Source: Prosthecobacter debontii (GTDB lineage: Bacteria > Verrucomicrobiota > Verrucomicrobiia > Chthoniobacterales > Chthoniobacteraceae). From it: a DNA stretch of 41,636 nucleotides. Positions 7,487-14,959 of the stretch are shown here, in pieces. Below the pieces are notes generated by a model. The model was given only the letters and a program-made list of their open reading frames with translations, was not told the DNA's origin and searched no databases. Positions within the stretch are counted from its first letter, which is position 1, and each line of letters begins with the position of its first letter. The position numbers and the translations under genes were made by a program. The stretch lies in the NCBI GenBank assembly GCA_945905735.1, contig CAMDQC010000030.1:1-41636 (forward strand), written 5' to 3'.

Positions 7487-7933
7487 ATGCCTTCCACTCA
7501 TCTCTCGCTCCACTACCACCTCGTATTTTCCACGAAAAATCGTGCTCCGATGATTGCCGACGATTGGCGGGAACGGTTGCACGCATTTCTTGGCGGCATC
7601 GTCCAAAACCTCGGTGGCACCCCAGCAGCGATTAGTGGTGTGGCGGACCATGTTCACCTGCTCATCGGGCTACGTGCGACACATTGCCTTGCGGATGTGA
7701 TGAGGGAACTCAAAGCGGTTTCATCGCGCTGGGTGCACGAGGAAATCGGGCCGCCTGCCTTTGCATGGCAGGAAGGGTACGGAGCCTTCACCGTCGGTGC
7801 GCCGCAGTGTGGCGCAGTTCGCAATTACATTGCCAAACAAGAGGAGCATCATCGCGTGAAAACGTTTCAGGAAGAATACATCGAGTTTCTGAAGCTCGGA
7901 GGTGTCGAATACGACGACCGGTATTTGTGGTGA
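7487..7933 (+). CDS. tnpA: IS200/RAYT-like Y1 transposase
   Basis: A 148-residue single-strand DNA transposase of the HUH-Y1 class. LHYHLVFSTKNR at the N-terminus is the family signature. ADHVHLL gives the metal-binding HUH pair H55 and H57, and NYIAKQEEHH carries the likely catalytic Tyr114 with downstream acidic/His residues. GYGAFTV before the Tyr and EYIEFLKLGGVEYDDRYLW at the end match IS200-like proteins common in Planctomycetes and Verrucomicrobia. The length is typical (about 150) and the frame is intact, so it may be active. Its natural substrate is plausibly the compound palindrome just upstream. No matching second end is visible to the right. Confidence 0.85.
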   Translation: MPSTHLSLHYHLVFSTKNRAPMIADDWRERLHAFLGGIVQNLGGTPAAISGVADHVHLLIGLRATHCLADVMRELKAVSSRWVHEEIGPPAFAWQEGYGAFTVGAPQCGAVRNYIAKQEEHHRVKTFQEEYIEFLKLGGVEYDDRYLW

Positions 7934-8018
7934 AAGCTCTATTTTGGAATAATAACGCCGCTTCCCCATGACATACAGTCAACCTCGTAAGTCCTTGAAA
8001 ACGTCGCATTTAACTATC

Positions 8019-8270
8019 CGACCGGGCGATTTGCAGATCCGACCGGGCGGTTTTTGCTCACGACGGGGCGGCTTGGAAGTCCGACGTGGCGATTTTTATT
8101 CACGACGGGGGCGTTTCTCTGTCCGACAGGGCGGTATATAGAGGCACCCGGGGCGTTTGGGCGGGCGACGGCGGGGCTTGGAGGTTCGCCGGGGCGGTTT
8201 GCTGGGACGACCGGGAGATTTATCCGCCCGACGGGGGCGTTTGGCGGAGCGACGGGGCGGGTTTTTTGTC
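8019..8270. repeat. Exact 21-bp-period degenerate tandem array (12 units)
   Basis: Units begin at 8019, 8040, 8061, 8082, 8103, 8124, 8145, 8166, 8187, 8208, 8229 and 8250 with no insertion or deletion. The consensus of the first 14 bases is CGAC(C/G)GGGCG(A/G)TTT and the last 7 are variable. A half-recognisable unit may precede the array at 7998, and the sequence after 8271 turns into a CGCAGAT-type dispersed repeat. The frame starting at 8021 is open through the array and reads heptads of the type T-G-R-F-x-x-P; it continues without a stop into the antitoxin gene but has no ATG or GTG start. The rest of the 7934-8419 gap shows no other gene. Confidence 0.85.
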
Positions 8271-8419
8271 CGCAGATTGTGCTGATTGACGCAGATTTTT
8301 CTCCGGCAGCGGCAATCCGCGGAGGTTTGCGAAATTTGTGGACGGGCTTTGCGTGGCCTTGCAGGGAGAGCTCAAATTCTTTGCGCTACAGGATTCGTTT
8401 GCAGTGGTATTGGCGGGAC

Positions 8420-8656
8420 ATGACGATTACCGCAAAAGTTCATAATCACCGCATTGAATTGCCGCCTGATTTCGTGGTTCGTGAAGGGGCGGAGGTTCGC
8501 GTTACGCTGCCGGATGAGGCCACTGTGGAGGAGCAACCGACGAGTCTTTTTGATTCGCTGAAGGACATCATCGGCAAGGCGGAGGGGTTGCCGGATGATT
8601 TTGCGGCGGAGCACGATCACTACATTCACGGGACGCCGAAGCGTAGCGGGCAATGA
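8420..8656 (+). CDS. AbrB/MazE-like antitoxin of a VapBC pair
   Basis: A 78-residue protein starting at ATG 8420. The N-terminus MTITAKVHNHRIELPPDFVV is a swapped-hairpin AbrB-type DNA-binding start, followed by REGAEVRVTLPDE. The C-terminal half (SLFDSLKDIIGKAEGLPDDF) would be the toxin-binding helix. Its TGA overlaps the ATG of the next gene (8653-8656), as in most VapBC operons. The frame is open upstream through the 21-bp array, but the AbrB-like motif begins at this Met, so I use it. Such antitoxins repress their own operon; no operator is evident except, possibly, the array itself. Confidence 0.75.
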   Translation: MTITAKVHNHRIELPPDFVVREGAEVRVTLPDEATVEEQPTSLFDSLKDIIGKAEGLPDDFAAEHDHYIHGTPKRSGQ

Positions 8657-8886
8657 TCGTTTTTGGCGATGCGCTGTATTTTTTGGCGCTGGTCAATCCG
8701 CGCGATCAGCACCACTCGGCGGCGAAGGACTTTGCTCGGGGATACCGTGGAAAAATTGTGACGACGCGGTGGATTCTTGCGGAGGTGTGCGACGGACTTT
8801 CGGCGGTAGCGAATCGCGCAATCGCTTCGGCGCTGGTGGATCATCATTTTGAGCAGGCGGGTTTTACGCCTTTGCTCGTGGAGTAA
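8653..8886 (+). pseudogene. VapC-like PIN toxin with internal deletion
   Basis: Only 77 residues remain, against about 130-140 for the family. The N-terminal part FGDALYFLALVNPRDQHHSAA, with TTRWILAEVCDGLS, matches the first PIN half: first acid D6 and the later Glu in ILAEV. Right after ANRAIASAL comes VDHHFEQAGFTPLLVE, which is the normal C-terminal end of this PIN subfamily (usually TxDHHFEQAGF). The middle of about 55 residues, including the third catalytic acid (S-x-x-D-C region), is missing in frame. The protein is therefore very likely nuclease-dead while the antitoxin is intact. The deletion interpretation rests on recalled family layout. Confidence 0.7.
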
Positions 8887-8889
8887 AGC

Positions 8890-9846
8890 GTGCGTTTTAT
8901 CGTGGCCAACTATGGTTCCCGTCATGCGGGGATGTTGCTTGCGTTTTTGGAGTCCATCGCGCGGTCGCATCCAGGGGCGGGGGTGTCGGTTTATTGGCAG
9001 GATATGCCGGGGCGCCTCATCGGGGGAATCCGGGCGGCGTTTCCGGGGGTGGAGTTTGTGCAGACGAAGTTCGATTTTGCGGGGGACCCGATTCAGCGGA
9101 TTTCGTCGAAGGTGCTGTGCTGGGCTCGGGCGGCGGAGGAGCACACGGGGGATTTGGTGTTTGCGGATGGGGATACGCTGGTGCGGCGGGATGTGTCTTC
9201 GTTTTTTAAGGACGATGCGGATGTGGTTTTCACGACGAAGCCGGAGAATGTGCCGCTGAATACGGGCGTGATTTTAACGCGCGGCGATGCGGGGCCTTTT
9301 ATGCGGGCGTGGCGGGATGCGACGACGCGGATTTTGCGCACGCCGGAGCTGTTTGCGCAGGCGAACGACCAGTCGCTGCCCTACGGTGGGACGGACCAGA
9401 TGTCGCTCTACCAGATGCTCGGCATGGAGAATCCGCGCGGGCTTTATGAAATCGAGTGCGAGGGGCGGAAGGTGCGGGTGCAGGCGGAGGCGTGTGCGCG
9501 GCTGAACGAGACAAATTCGCGTCCGCTGTCGGACGAGATTTGCGTGGTTCACTACAAGGCGGGGTGGCAGCAGATTTTGCTAAACGGGCGGCCGTTCTCG
9601 AAGTGGAGGCCGCGCGAGGCGTCGTGGGAAATGCTCACGTTTTTTCTGGAGACATTCGTCGCCGGTCTGCGCCGGGTGAACTCGGCGACGGACGATGGTC
9701 TGACAGCGCAGGACTTCGGAATCGCGTGGCCGTGGTATTGGCGGGAGGGGAAATTTAGCGCGCCGCTCTATGCGGCGTGGCGCGTGAATGCAGCGCTGAA
9801 GCGCGGCTGGCTGATGGTGCGCGGGAAGCTGAAGCCGGGGATGTGA
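8890..9846 (+). CDS. GT8-like glycosyltransferase / nucleotide-diphospho-sugar transferase
   Basis: A 318-residue GT-A-type protein starting at GTG 8890, 3 nt after the toxin remnant. IVANYGSRHAGMLLAFLESI is a GT8-like N-terminus. The metal site is DLVFADGDTLV near residue 90 (DxD), and PLNTGVILTRG corresponds to the NxGxxL motif of GT8 proteins. VHYKAGWQQILL resembles the HxxGxxK-like C-terminal motif. It probably transfers a hexose in the surface-glycan pathway. The DNA is strongly G-rich on this strand (G-ending codons) for its full length. It is separated from the next glycosyltransferase by a toxin-antitoxin pair. Confidence 0.75.
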   Translation: MRFIVANYGSRHAGMLLAFLESIARSHPGAGVSVYWQDMPGRLIGGIRAAFPGVEFVQTKFDFAGDPIQRISSKVLCWARAAEEHTGDLVFADGDTLVRRDVSSFFKDDADVVFTTKPENVPLNTGVILTRGDAGPFMRAWRDATTRILRTPELFAQANDQSLPYGGTDQMSLYQMLGMENPRGLYEIECEGRKVRVQAEACARLNETNSRPLSDEICVVHYKAGWQQILLNGRPFSKWRPREASWEMLTFFLETFVAGLRRVNSATDDGLTAQDFGIAWPWYWREGKFSAPLYAAWRVNAALKRGWLMVRGKLKPGM

Positions 9847-9885
9847 TGGCTTGAAGCGCGGAGAAAGAATCGTATTCTCCTCGGC

Positions 9886-10110
9886 ATGGACTACCGAGAC
9901 ATCATCACTATCGAGCCGGATAAACGCGGCGGACGCCCTTGCATTCGCGGGATGCGGATTACGGTCTATGATGTACTCGGCTGGCTGGCGGCAGGGATGA
10001 GTAGCGAGGAAATCATGGATGATTTCCCGGAGCTTACGAAGGCGGACATTCAGGCCGCGCTGGCATTCGCAGCGAGCCGGGATGGGGGCCTTCACGGGTC
10101 GGCAGCGTGA
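9886..10110 (+). CDS. DUF433 antitoxin
   Basis: A 74-residue DUF433 protein. DIITIEPDKRGGRPCIRGMRITVYDVL is followed by AAGMSSEEIMDDFPELTKADIQAAL, the complete family pattern (G-x-P-x-I-x-G-x-R, then an HTH-like helix pair and a DFPxLT segment). DUF433 proteins are antitoxins of VapC45-like/DUF5615 toxins and bind their own promoter through the C-terminal winged-helix-like region. Here the stop overlaps the GTG start of the toxin gene (10107-10110). The promoter is likely in the 39-nt gap from 9847, where I see no distinct operator. Confidence 0.9.
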   Translation: MDYRDIITIEPDKRGGRPCIRGMRITVYDVLGWLAAGMSSEEIMDDFPELTKADIQAALAFAASRDGGLHGSAA

Positions 10111-10439
10111 AGCTTTTACTCGACCAAAACATCAGTCGGAAACTTCCGGCAAAATTGCAGAGCATCTTTCCCGGCACGGAGCATGTGATCGCAGTCGGGC
10201 TCGATGCGGCGACGGATACGCAAATCTGGGCTTACGCAAAGGCGAATGGCTTTTGTATCGTGACGAAGGATGTGGATTTTGCGGAACGCAGCAGCTTGCT
10301 CGGGGCGCCGCCGAAAGTCGTCTGGCTGCGGTGTGGCAATACGACTCCCGCTGAGGTGGAGAGTATCATCCGAACGAATGCCGTGCTGATTATGGCACTC
10401 GCAACCGATCCAACGTCTGCGCTGTTGGAGATTCTTTAA
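10107..10439 (+). CDS. DUF5615 PIN-like toxin (VapC45/Mut7-C type)
   Basis: A 110-residue protein starting at GTG 10107, coupled to the DUF433 gene by a 4-nt overlap. KLLLDQNISRKL gives the first acidic residue (LLDxN), GLDAATDTQIWAYAKANG is the D-x-x-I-x-x-x-A block, and IVTKDVDFAER is the T-K-D-x-D-F metal motif near residue 50. VVWLRCGNTTPAEVESII completes the family layout. The expected role is an RNase toxin held by its antitoxin. All conserved acids are present, so unlike the VapC remnant upstream this module looks functional. Confidence 0.9.
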   Translation: MKLLLDQNISRKLPAKLQSIFPGTEHVIAVGLDAATDTQIWAYAKANGFCIVTKDVDFAERSSLLGAPPKVVWLRCGNTTPAEVESIIRTNAVLIMALATDPTSALLEIL

Positions 10440-10440
10440 C

Positions 10441-11457
10441 GTGAAAATCCTGACTCAATTTCTCGGCGCGCGTCGCCTTCGCAAAGTCCGTCCGCCCGTG
10501 CCGCCGGTGGCGCGCATCGCGGTGACGACGCGGCCTATTTTCGGTCCGTGGGGCGGAGGAAACCAATGGCTGCTGCAGTTTTCCCGCTACATGCACTATT
10601 GCGGATACGAAGTGGTGCACGATCTCAGCGGCGGCGCGGATTGCGTGATCATCCAGCACAACGGTCTGACAGGCGCGATGAGCATCGGCTTTGACGAACT
10701 CGCCGCTTGGCGCAAAGCGAACCCGCGCGGGCGCGTCGTCCACCGCATCAACGACAACGATGTGCGCAAAGGCACGGGCGAGATGGATGCGCTGATGGCG
10801 AAGTTCAACGCGCTGGCGGACCACACGGTGTTCATCAGCGAATGGCTGCGCGACCATCACGCCGAGCGGTGGTTCGACCGCAGTCGCGCGCATTCGTGCA
10901 TCCTCAACGGCGCGGACCCGAGCATCTTTCACCCGGTCGGCAGCGCGCATTGGAAAAGCGGCGAGCCATTCCGCTTTGTCACACACCATTGGGCGGACAA
11001 TCGCATGAAGGGCTTCGACGAATACGCCGCGCTCGATTCGCTGATCGCCGACGGCACGCTGCCCGGCGTGGAGCTGTGGATCATCGGTCGCTGGCCCGCA
11101 GACATCGTGTGGAAAAAGGCGCGCACCTTTGGACCATGCGCCGGTCCTGCGCTGGCGGATCTGCTGCGCCAGTGCCACGGCTACATCACCGCATCGCGTT
11201 GGGAGCCGGGGGGCATGCACTTTATCGAAGGCGCGCAATGCGGACTGCCGCTCCTTTTCCACGAAGACGGCGGCGGCATCCCGGAGCTCGCACGCAAGTT
11301 CGGCGTAGGCTTCCGCGACAATCTTGCCGACGCGGCGAAGCAGTTCATCGCGAACTACAACCGGCACCGCAACGAAGTGCTCACCGTTCCACCGAGCGGC
11401 GATGGGATGTGCCTCGCGTACCGCGAGATTATTCAGCGCGTGCTGGCGGAAAGGTAG
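10441..11457 (+). CDS. Glycosyltransferase family 4 (GT-B fold)
   Basis: A 338-residue GT-B-type protein starting at GTG 10441, directly after the toxin gene. The N-terminal half has IFGPWGGGNQWLLQFSRYM, a G-rich acceptor-side loop typical of GT4. The middle FISEWLRDHH...CILNGADPSIFHP is the linker region where the donor domain begins (NGxDxxxF). The C-terminal donor motif is RWEPGGMHFIEGAQCGLP, an E-x7-E variant. The protein is shorter than most GT4 enzymes. It likely works in sequence with the next two genes, which are spaced by 4 nt or overlap. Confidence 0.8.
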   Translation: MKILTQFLGARRLRKVRPPVPPVARIAVTTRPIFGPWGGGNQWLLQFSRYMHYCGYEVVHDLSGGADCVIIQHNGLTGAMSIGFDELAAWRKANPRGRVVHRINDNDVRKGTGEMDALMAKFNALADHTVFISEWLRDHHAERWFDRSRAHSCILNGADPSIFHPVGSAHWKSGEPFRFVTHHWADNRMKGFDEYAALDSLIADGTLPGVELWIIGRWPADIVWKKARTFGPCAGPALADLLRQCHGYITASRWEPGGMHFIEGAQCGLPLLFHEDGGGIPELARKFGVGFRDNLADAAKQFIANYNRHRNEVLTVPPSGDGMCLAYREIIQRVLAER

Positions 11458-11461
11458 AACC

Positions 11462-12544
11462 ATGCTCCGCTTCACCATCCGCCAACTACTCGGAATCCCG
11501 GCGCTGCTCACGGCGCGGCGCGAGTTTGCGTCACGGAGTTTGCGGGTTCCGACGGGCGCTCCGGTGCTGAACTACGGCAGCGTGCGAAATATCGGCGGGC
11601 TCATTGCCGGCGGGCGAGTAAAGCTCATGCACCTTGCCGAGCGGTGGCCGGAGTCAGATCCGTTCAATGTGCTCTACCTCGTCAGCAGCGCGCCGCCGCC
11701 GTTTGCACGGGAGCTGGTGAGGTGGGTGAAGAAACGCGGGGTGAAGTTTGTGTGGAATCAAAACGGCGTGGGCTTTCCGGCGTGGGCGGGCATCCGCGCG
11801 TGGGAGACGAATCTTCCGATGCGCCGTCTGCTTCACCTCGCAGATCACGTAGTTTACCAAAGCGAATTTTGCCGCGAAAGCGCGGACCGATGGCTGGAGC
11901 CCGCCTCGTGTCCGTCGAGCGTGCTCATCAATCCGGTGGATACTGCATTTTTCAAACCTGTGCCCGCGCCACTCGATTCGTGGAAGTTGCTCGCGGCGGG
12001 AACGCACTATCAGCCATTCCGGGTCATCGGTGCGCTGGAAACGCTGCGCGTGTTGCTCGATGCCGGGCACCGCGCCACGCTCACCGTCGCTGGTGAACTT
12101 CGCTGGCTAAATGCCGAGGCTGAAGTCCACGACGCCGTGACGCGATTGCGGCTTGCGGAGTGGGTGACGATGCGCCCGGCGTTTACTCAGGATGAAGCGG
12201 TGAGGCTCTACCAGGAGTCGCATGTTTTGCTTCACTTAAAATATCACGATCCGTGTCCGACAGTGGCGATAGAGGCACTCGCGTGCGGAATCCCCGTTGT
12301 CTCGTCCGCGAGCGGAGGTATGTCGGAAATCGTCGGTGCCGACGGAGGCGAGATGCTCGATGTCACGTGTGACTGGTTCCGAGCCGACTACCCGCCAGCG
12401 CGGGCGATTGCAGCGGCGGTTGCCCGCGTCATGCGCGAATGGCCGCAGCGCTCCGAGACGGCGCGCGCGCGTGCGGAACGGCTGTTCCGCAAACAGGATT
12501 GGGTGGCCGCACACGGCCGGATTTTCGAGGGATTACTGAATTGA
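11462..12544 (+). CDS. Glycosyltransferase family 4
   Basis: A 360-residue GT-B protein starting at ATG 11462, 4 nt after the previous gene. LNYGSVRNIGGLIAGGRVKL is the N-terminal G-rich part. VVYQSEFCRESADRWL and SVLINPVDTAFFKP mark the domain linker, KLLAAGTHYQPFRV the start of the donor domain, and DPCPTVAIEALACGIPVVSS the donor site. The first Glu of the E-x7-E motif is replaced here by Asp, still a plausible ligand. SGGMSEIVG follows as usual. It is a likely retaining transferase acting on a lipid-linked glycan. Its stop overlaps the TTG start of the next gene. Confidence 0.85.
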   Translation: MLRFTIRQLLGIPALLTARREFASRSLRVPTGAPVLNYGSVRNIGGLIAGGRVKLMHLAERWPESDPFNVLYLVSSAPPPFARELVRWVKKRGVKFVWNQNGVGFPAWAGIRAWETNLPMRRLLHLADHVVYQSEFCRESADRWLEPASCPSSVLINPVDTAFFKPVPAPLDSWKLLAAGTHYQPFRVIGALETLRVLLDAGHRATLTVAGELRWLNAEAEVHDAVTRLRLAEWVTMRPAFTQDEAVRLYQESHVLLHLKYHDPCPTVAIEALACGIPVVSSASGGMSEIVGADGGEMLDVTCDWFRADYPPARAIAAAVARVMREWPQRSETARARAERLFRKQDWVAAHGRIFEGLLN

Positions 12545-13581
12545 CGCCCGCCGTCACAGTTCTGATGTCGGTCCACAACGGTCTGCCGTATTTGGCAGAT
12601 GCGGTGAACTCGATACTCGCGCAGACGTTTGGCGACTTTGAGTTTCTCATCCTCGACGACGCATCTACGGACGGGACGCGCGACTTCCTCCGCTCGCAAA
12701 CGGACCCGCGCATCCGCGTGATCGAGCTGCCGGAAAACATCGGGCTCACCGCTGCGCTAAACGTCGGACTGCGCGAAGCACGCGGCGAACTCATCGCGCG
12801 ACAAGACGCCGATGATGTTTCCGATCCGCGACGACTGGAGTTGCAGCTTGGCTTTCTCGCAGGGCATCCATCGTGTGCGGTCGTCGGCTCGCAAGCTTGG
12901 CTGGTGGATAAAGACGGGCGCTCGCTGGGGAAGAAGAACTTCCCCCTCAGCTATCGCGGCATCGCATTCGCGCACCTCTTTGACAACGCGCTCGCGCATT
13001 CCGCGGCGACGTTTCGCAAAGCCGCCGTGGTCGCGGCGGGCGGATACGATGAAGCGTGGCCGGCCTCGCAGGATTACGAGCTGTGGTCGCGCATGAGCGA
13101 GCGTCACGCGCTCGCAAATCTCCCCGAGCGTCTTCTCACGCTGCGCGTCGTGAATACCTCGATAACGCAAACGCACAAACGCCCCGAGCTGATCCGCCGG
13201 GTGCAAGCGCGGCACTTCGAGCGGCTGTTCGGCAGTCCGGCGAGCGAGGCAGACCTCGACCTCATCGCACTTTTTCGCTCACGGGTAGTGCCCGAAAAGC
13301 TGCGCGCATTTCGCGGTCTGCTCGATGAACTCGTCGCCCGCTCGGAAGCAGCGTGGCCCGGCGTAAGCAGCACGCCGGACTTCCGCCGGACGCTCGCGGC
13401 GATTCACGAGCGAGTCGGCTACAATTTGCTCACGCTCTCTCGGAGCGCAGGTCTTGGGGAAATCGCGCGGGCGCTGACAGCGTGGCCGCCAGCGATATTC
13501 GGAATCCCGTGGTGGCGCGTTGGCGCGCTCGCGGTGCTGGGCGATTCCGCCCGGCGGATGTACGAAAGCGCGCGGAGGTAA
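12541..13581 (+). CDS. Glycosyltransferase family 2
   Basis: A 346-residue GT2 protein. I chose TTG 12541, which overlaps the upstream stop (TTGA) and has GAGGGA about 10 nt before it; ATG 12565 would remove the first strand of the fold. Motifs: VTVLMSVHNGLPYLADAVNS at the N-terminus, ILDDASTDGT (Asp pair), RQDADDVSDPRRLELQ (DxD) near residue 87, and SQDYELWSRMSERHAL as the acceptor-side ED-like motif. This is a classical EpsE/SpsA-like inverting transferase. The final part (about residue 270 onward) is helical and of unknown role. It ends 5 nt before the convergent SGNH hydrolase gene, with no visible terminator between them. Confidence 0.9.
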   Translation: MTPAVTVLMSVHNGLPYLADAVNSILAQTFGDFEFLILDDASTDGTRDFLRSQTDPRIRVIELPENIGLTAALNVGLREARGELIARQDADDVSDPRRLELQLGFLAGHPSCAVVGSQAWLVDKDGRSLGKKNFPLSYRGIAFAHLFDNALAHSAATFRKAAVVAAGGYDEAWPASQDYELWSRMSERHALANLPERLLTLRVVNTSITQTHKRPELIRRVQARHFERLFGSPASEADLDLIALFRSRVVPEKLRAFRGLLDELVARSEAAWPGVSSTPDFRRTLAAIHERVGYNLLTLSRSAGLGEIARALTAWPPAIFGIPWWRVGALAVLGDSARRMYESARR

Positions 13582-13586
13582 GTCGG

Positions 13587-14870
13587 CTATTTTAGCAGGC
13601 CGAACCGCGCGTTGAGTCCGGTGAAAAACGCTCCGCCCCCGACTTGGTGGGGAAGGAAGACGAGCGCGATTTCATCGCCAGCGGCGAGCGTAGTGGTCGC
13701 GCGCAGTGTGATTGGTTGCATGCTCGCCCGCGTGGTTTGGACAAAAAGCACGGATCGTCCGGTAGGTGTGTTTTGAGGAAATTGAACGACGTTGAGGCCA
13801 ATGGCTTTTTCCCTTTGCGAATAGCCACCGATTCCGTCCGCGCTCACTTCAATCAGGTAGTCGCCAGATTGCGGCGCGATGAAGGTGATGACACCCGCTT
13901 CGGTGCCATTTGCGCCGAAGCAACCCGCCTTGTCCGTGCGTCCGCCTGCGAGCCAGCGGAGAGATTCGCCGGTGAAGAAACCGGGCTCTTCAAGCCACGC
14001 GACATTTTTCCTCCATGCGGCGCGGCTCAGCCCGGCTGCAGCGTCGAGCGTGGCAGTGCGAGGGATGGGTTGCCAGTGGAGGCGCCAGACTTCGCCGTAC
14101 TCCGGCGCACCGGTCCAGTGCTTGCCAGGCTGCGGGAGCTCAAAAACGCGGACCGTATCGCGCCCGTCCTCGGCCTTCATTGGGGAGGGAGCAGGAAGCG
14201 CGGCGGTGATTGCAGTCGTGTAGTGGGTGTAGCCGTTCGCGTGCGGGTGACATGTGTCATTCGAGAAGTCCTCCCATTTCAATGTTCCGGCGAGCACGTT
14301 TGTGGCGACAGATTGGCCGATAGCGATCATCGGCACTGCGTAATGTTTTGCGGCGAGTTCGTGGCGCGATACAGACAATGGGAACCAACCTTTGCGGTAA
14401 AAATCGAGGTCGCCTTTCGAGATTGTGTAGAGAAAGACCACATCCGTCTCTGCGTTTGCCGTCCACAGTTTGCGCACGATGCGTTCCATATGAGTGAACT
14501 CGGGTTTCGCGATGTCGTTGACGGCAAACTCGACGAACACGAGGTCGGGCTTTCGCGCGAGCACCTCAGCGTCGAGTCTCTGTGCGCCCAGTTCAGAGCC
14601 AGTTCCCGCCCATCCCGCGTTAATAGCGTCGATCTTCGCGGCGGGGAATTGTCCGCGCAGCCATTCCGGCACCGCGGCGGAGAATCCGCGGTTTTCCGTG
14701 ATCGAGCCGCCAAAAAAAACAACGGTGAATGGGCCGCCAGCGCGGAGCTTGCGGGCGGAATTTGCACAGCCATCGCGGGCGGCGAAAGGCGCTGCCTTGG
14801 CGAGCTCGCTCTTCAAGTCAGCAGCCGTGGCTGCGAGCGACAGGGCGAAGAGGATGAGTATGCGAATCAT
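13587..14870 (-). CDS. Secreted SGNH/GDSL-type hydrolase
   Basis: A 427-residue protein. The start ATG at 14870 (MIRILILFALSLAATAADL) gives a clean signal peptide; the longer in-frame start at 14939 does not. SGNH blocks: VVFFGGSITENRGFS (block I, catalytic Ser), NAGWAGTGSELGAQR (block II Gly), VFVEFAVND (block III Asn) and DTCHPHANGYTHY (block V, Asp-x-x-His). A C-terminal region of about 190 residues looks beta-rich and may bind carbohydrate. The likely role is deacetylating or de-esterifying a polysaccharide outside the cytoplasm, fitting the glycan locus. It is the only minus-strand gene in the cluster and faces GT2 12541 tail to tail. Confidence 0.85.
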   Translation of the reverse strand: MIRILILFALSLAATAADLKSELAKAAPFAARDGCANSARKLRAGGPFTVVFFGGSITENRGFSAAVPEWLRGQFPAAKIDAINAGWAGTGSELGAQRLDAEVLARKPDLVFVEFAVNDIAKPEFTHMERIVRKLWTANAETDVVFLYTISKGDLDFYRKGWFPLSVSRHELAAKHYAVPMIAIGQSVATNVLAGTLKWEDFSNDTCHPHANGYTHYTTAITAALPAPSPMKAEDGRDTVRVFELPQPGKHWTGAPEYGEVWRLHWQPIPRTATLDAAAGLSRAAWRKNVAWLEEPGFFTGESLRWLAGGRTDKAGCFGANGTEAGVITFIAPQSGDYLIEVSADGIGGYSQREKAIGLNVVQFPQNTPTGRSVLFVQTTRASMQPITLRATTTLAAGDEIALVFLPHQVGGGAFFTGLNARFGLLK

Positions 14871-14959
14871 GGGCCGACTTTTACCGGCACGAATGCCAGC
14901 GCGGCAACGGTGAAGGTGCTTGGCGAACTCGCGACGCATGATTACGAAGAGCCCCAGAA

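Noticed and set aside
8019..8270. CRISPR array
   Set aside because: The period is only 21 bp, the conserved part is degenerate, the variable part is 7 bases, and no cas gene is present.
8054..8656. One protein made of the heptad repeats plus the antitoxin
   Set aside because: The only start is a TTG inside the array, there is no ribosome-binding site, and the AbrB-like domain has its own Met at 8420. The open frame is mentioned in the findings only.
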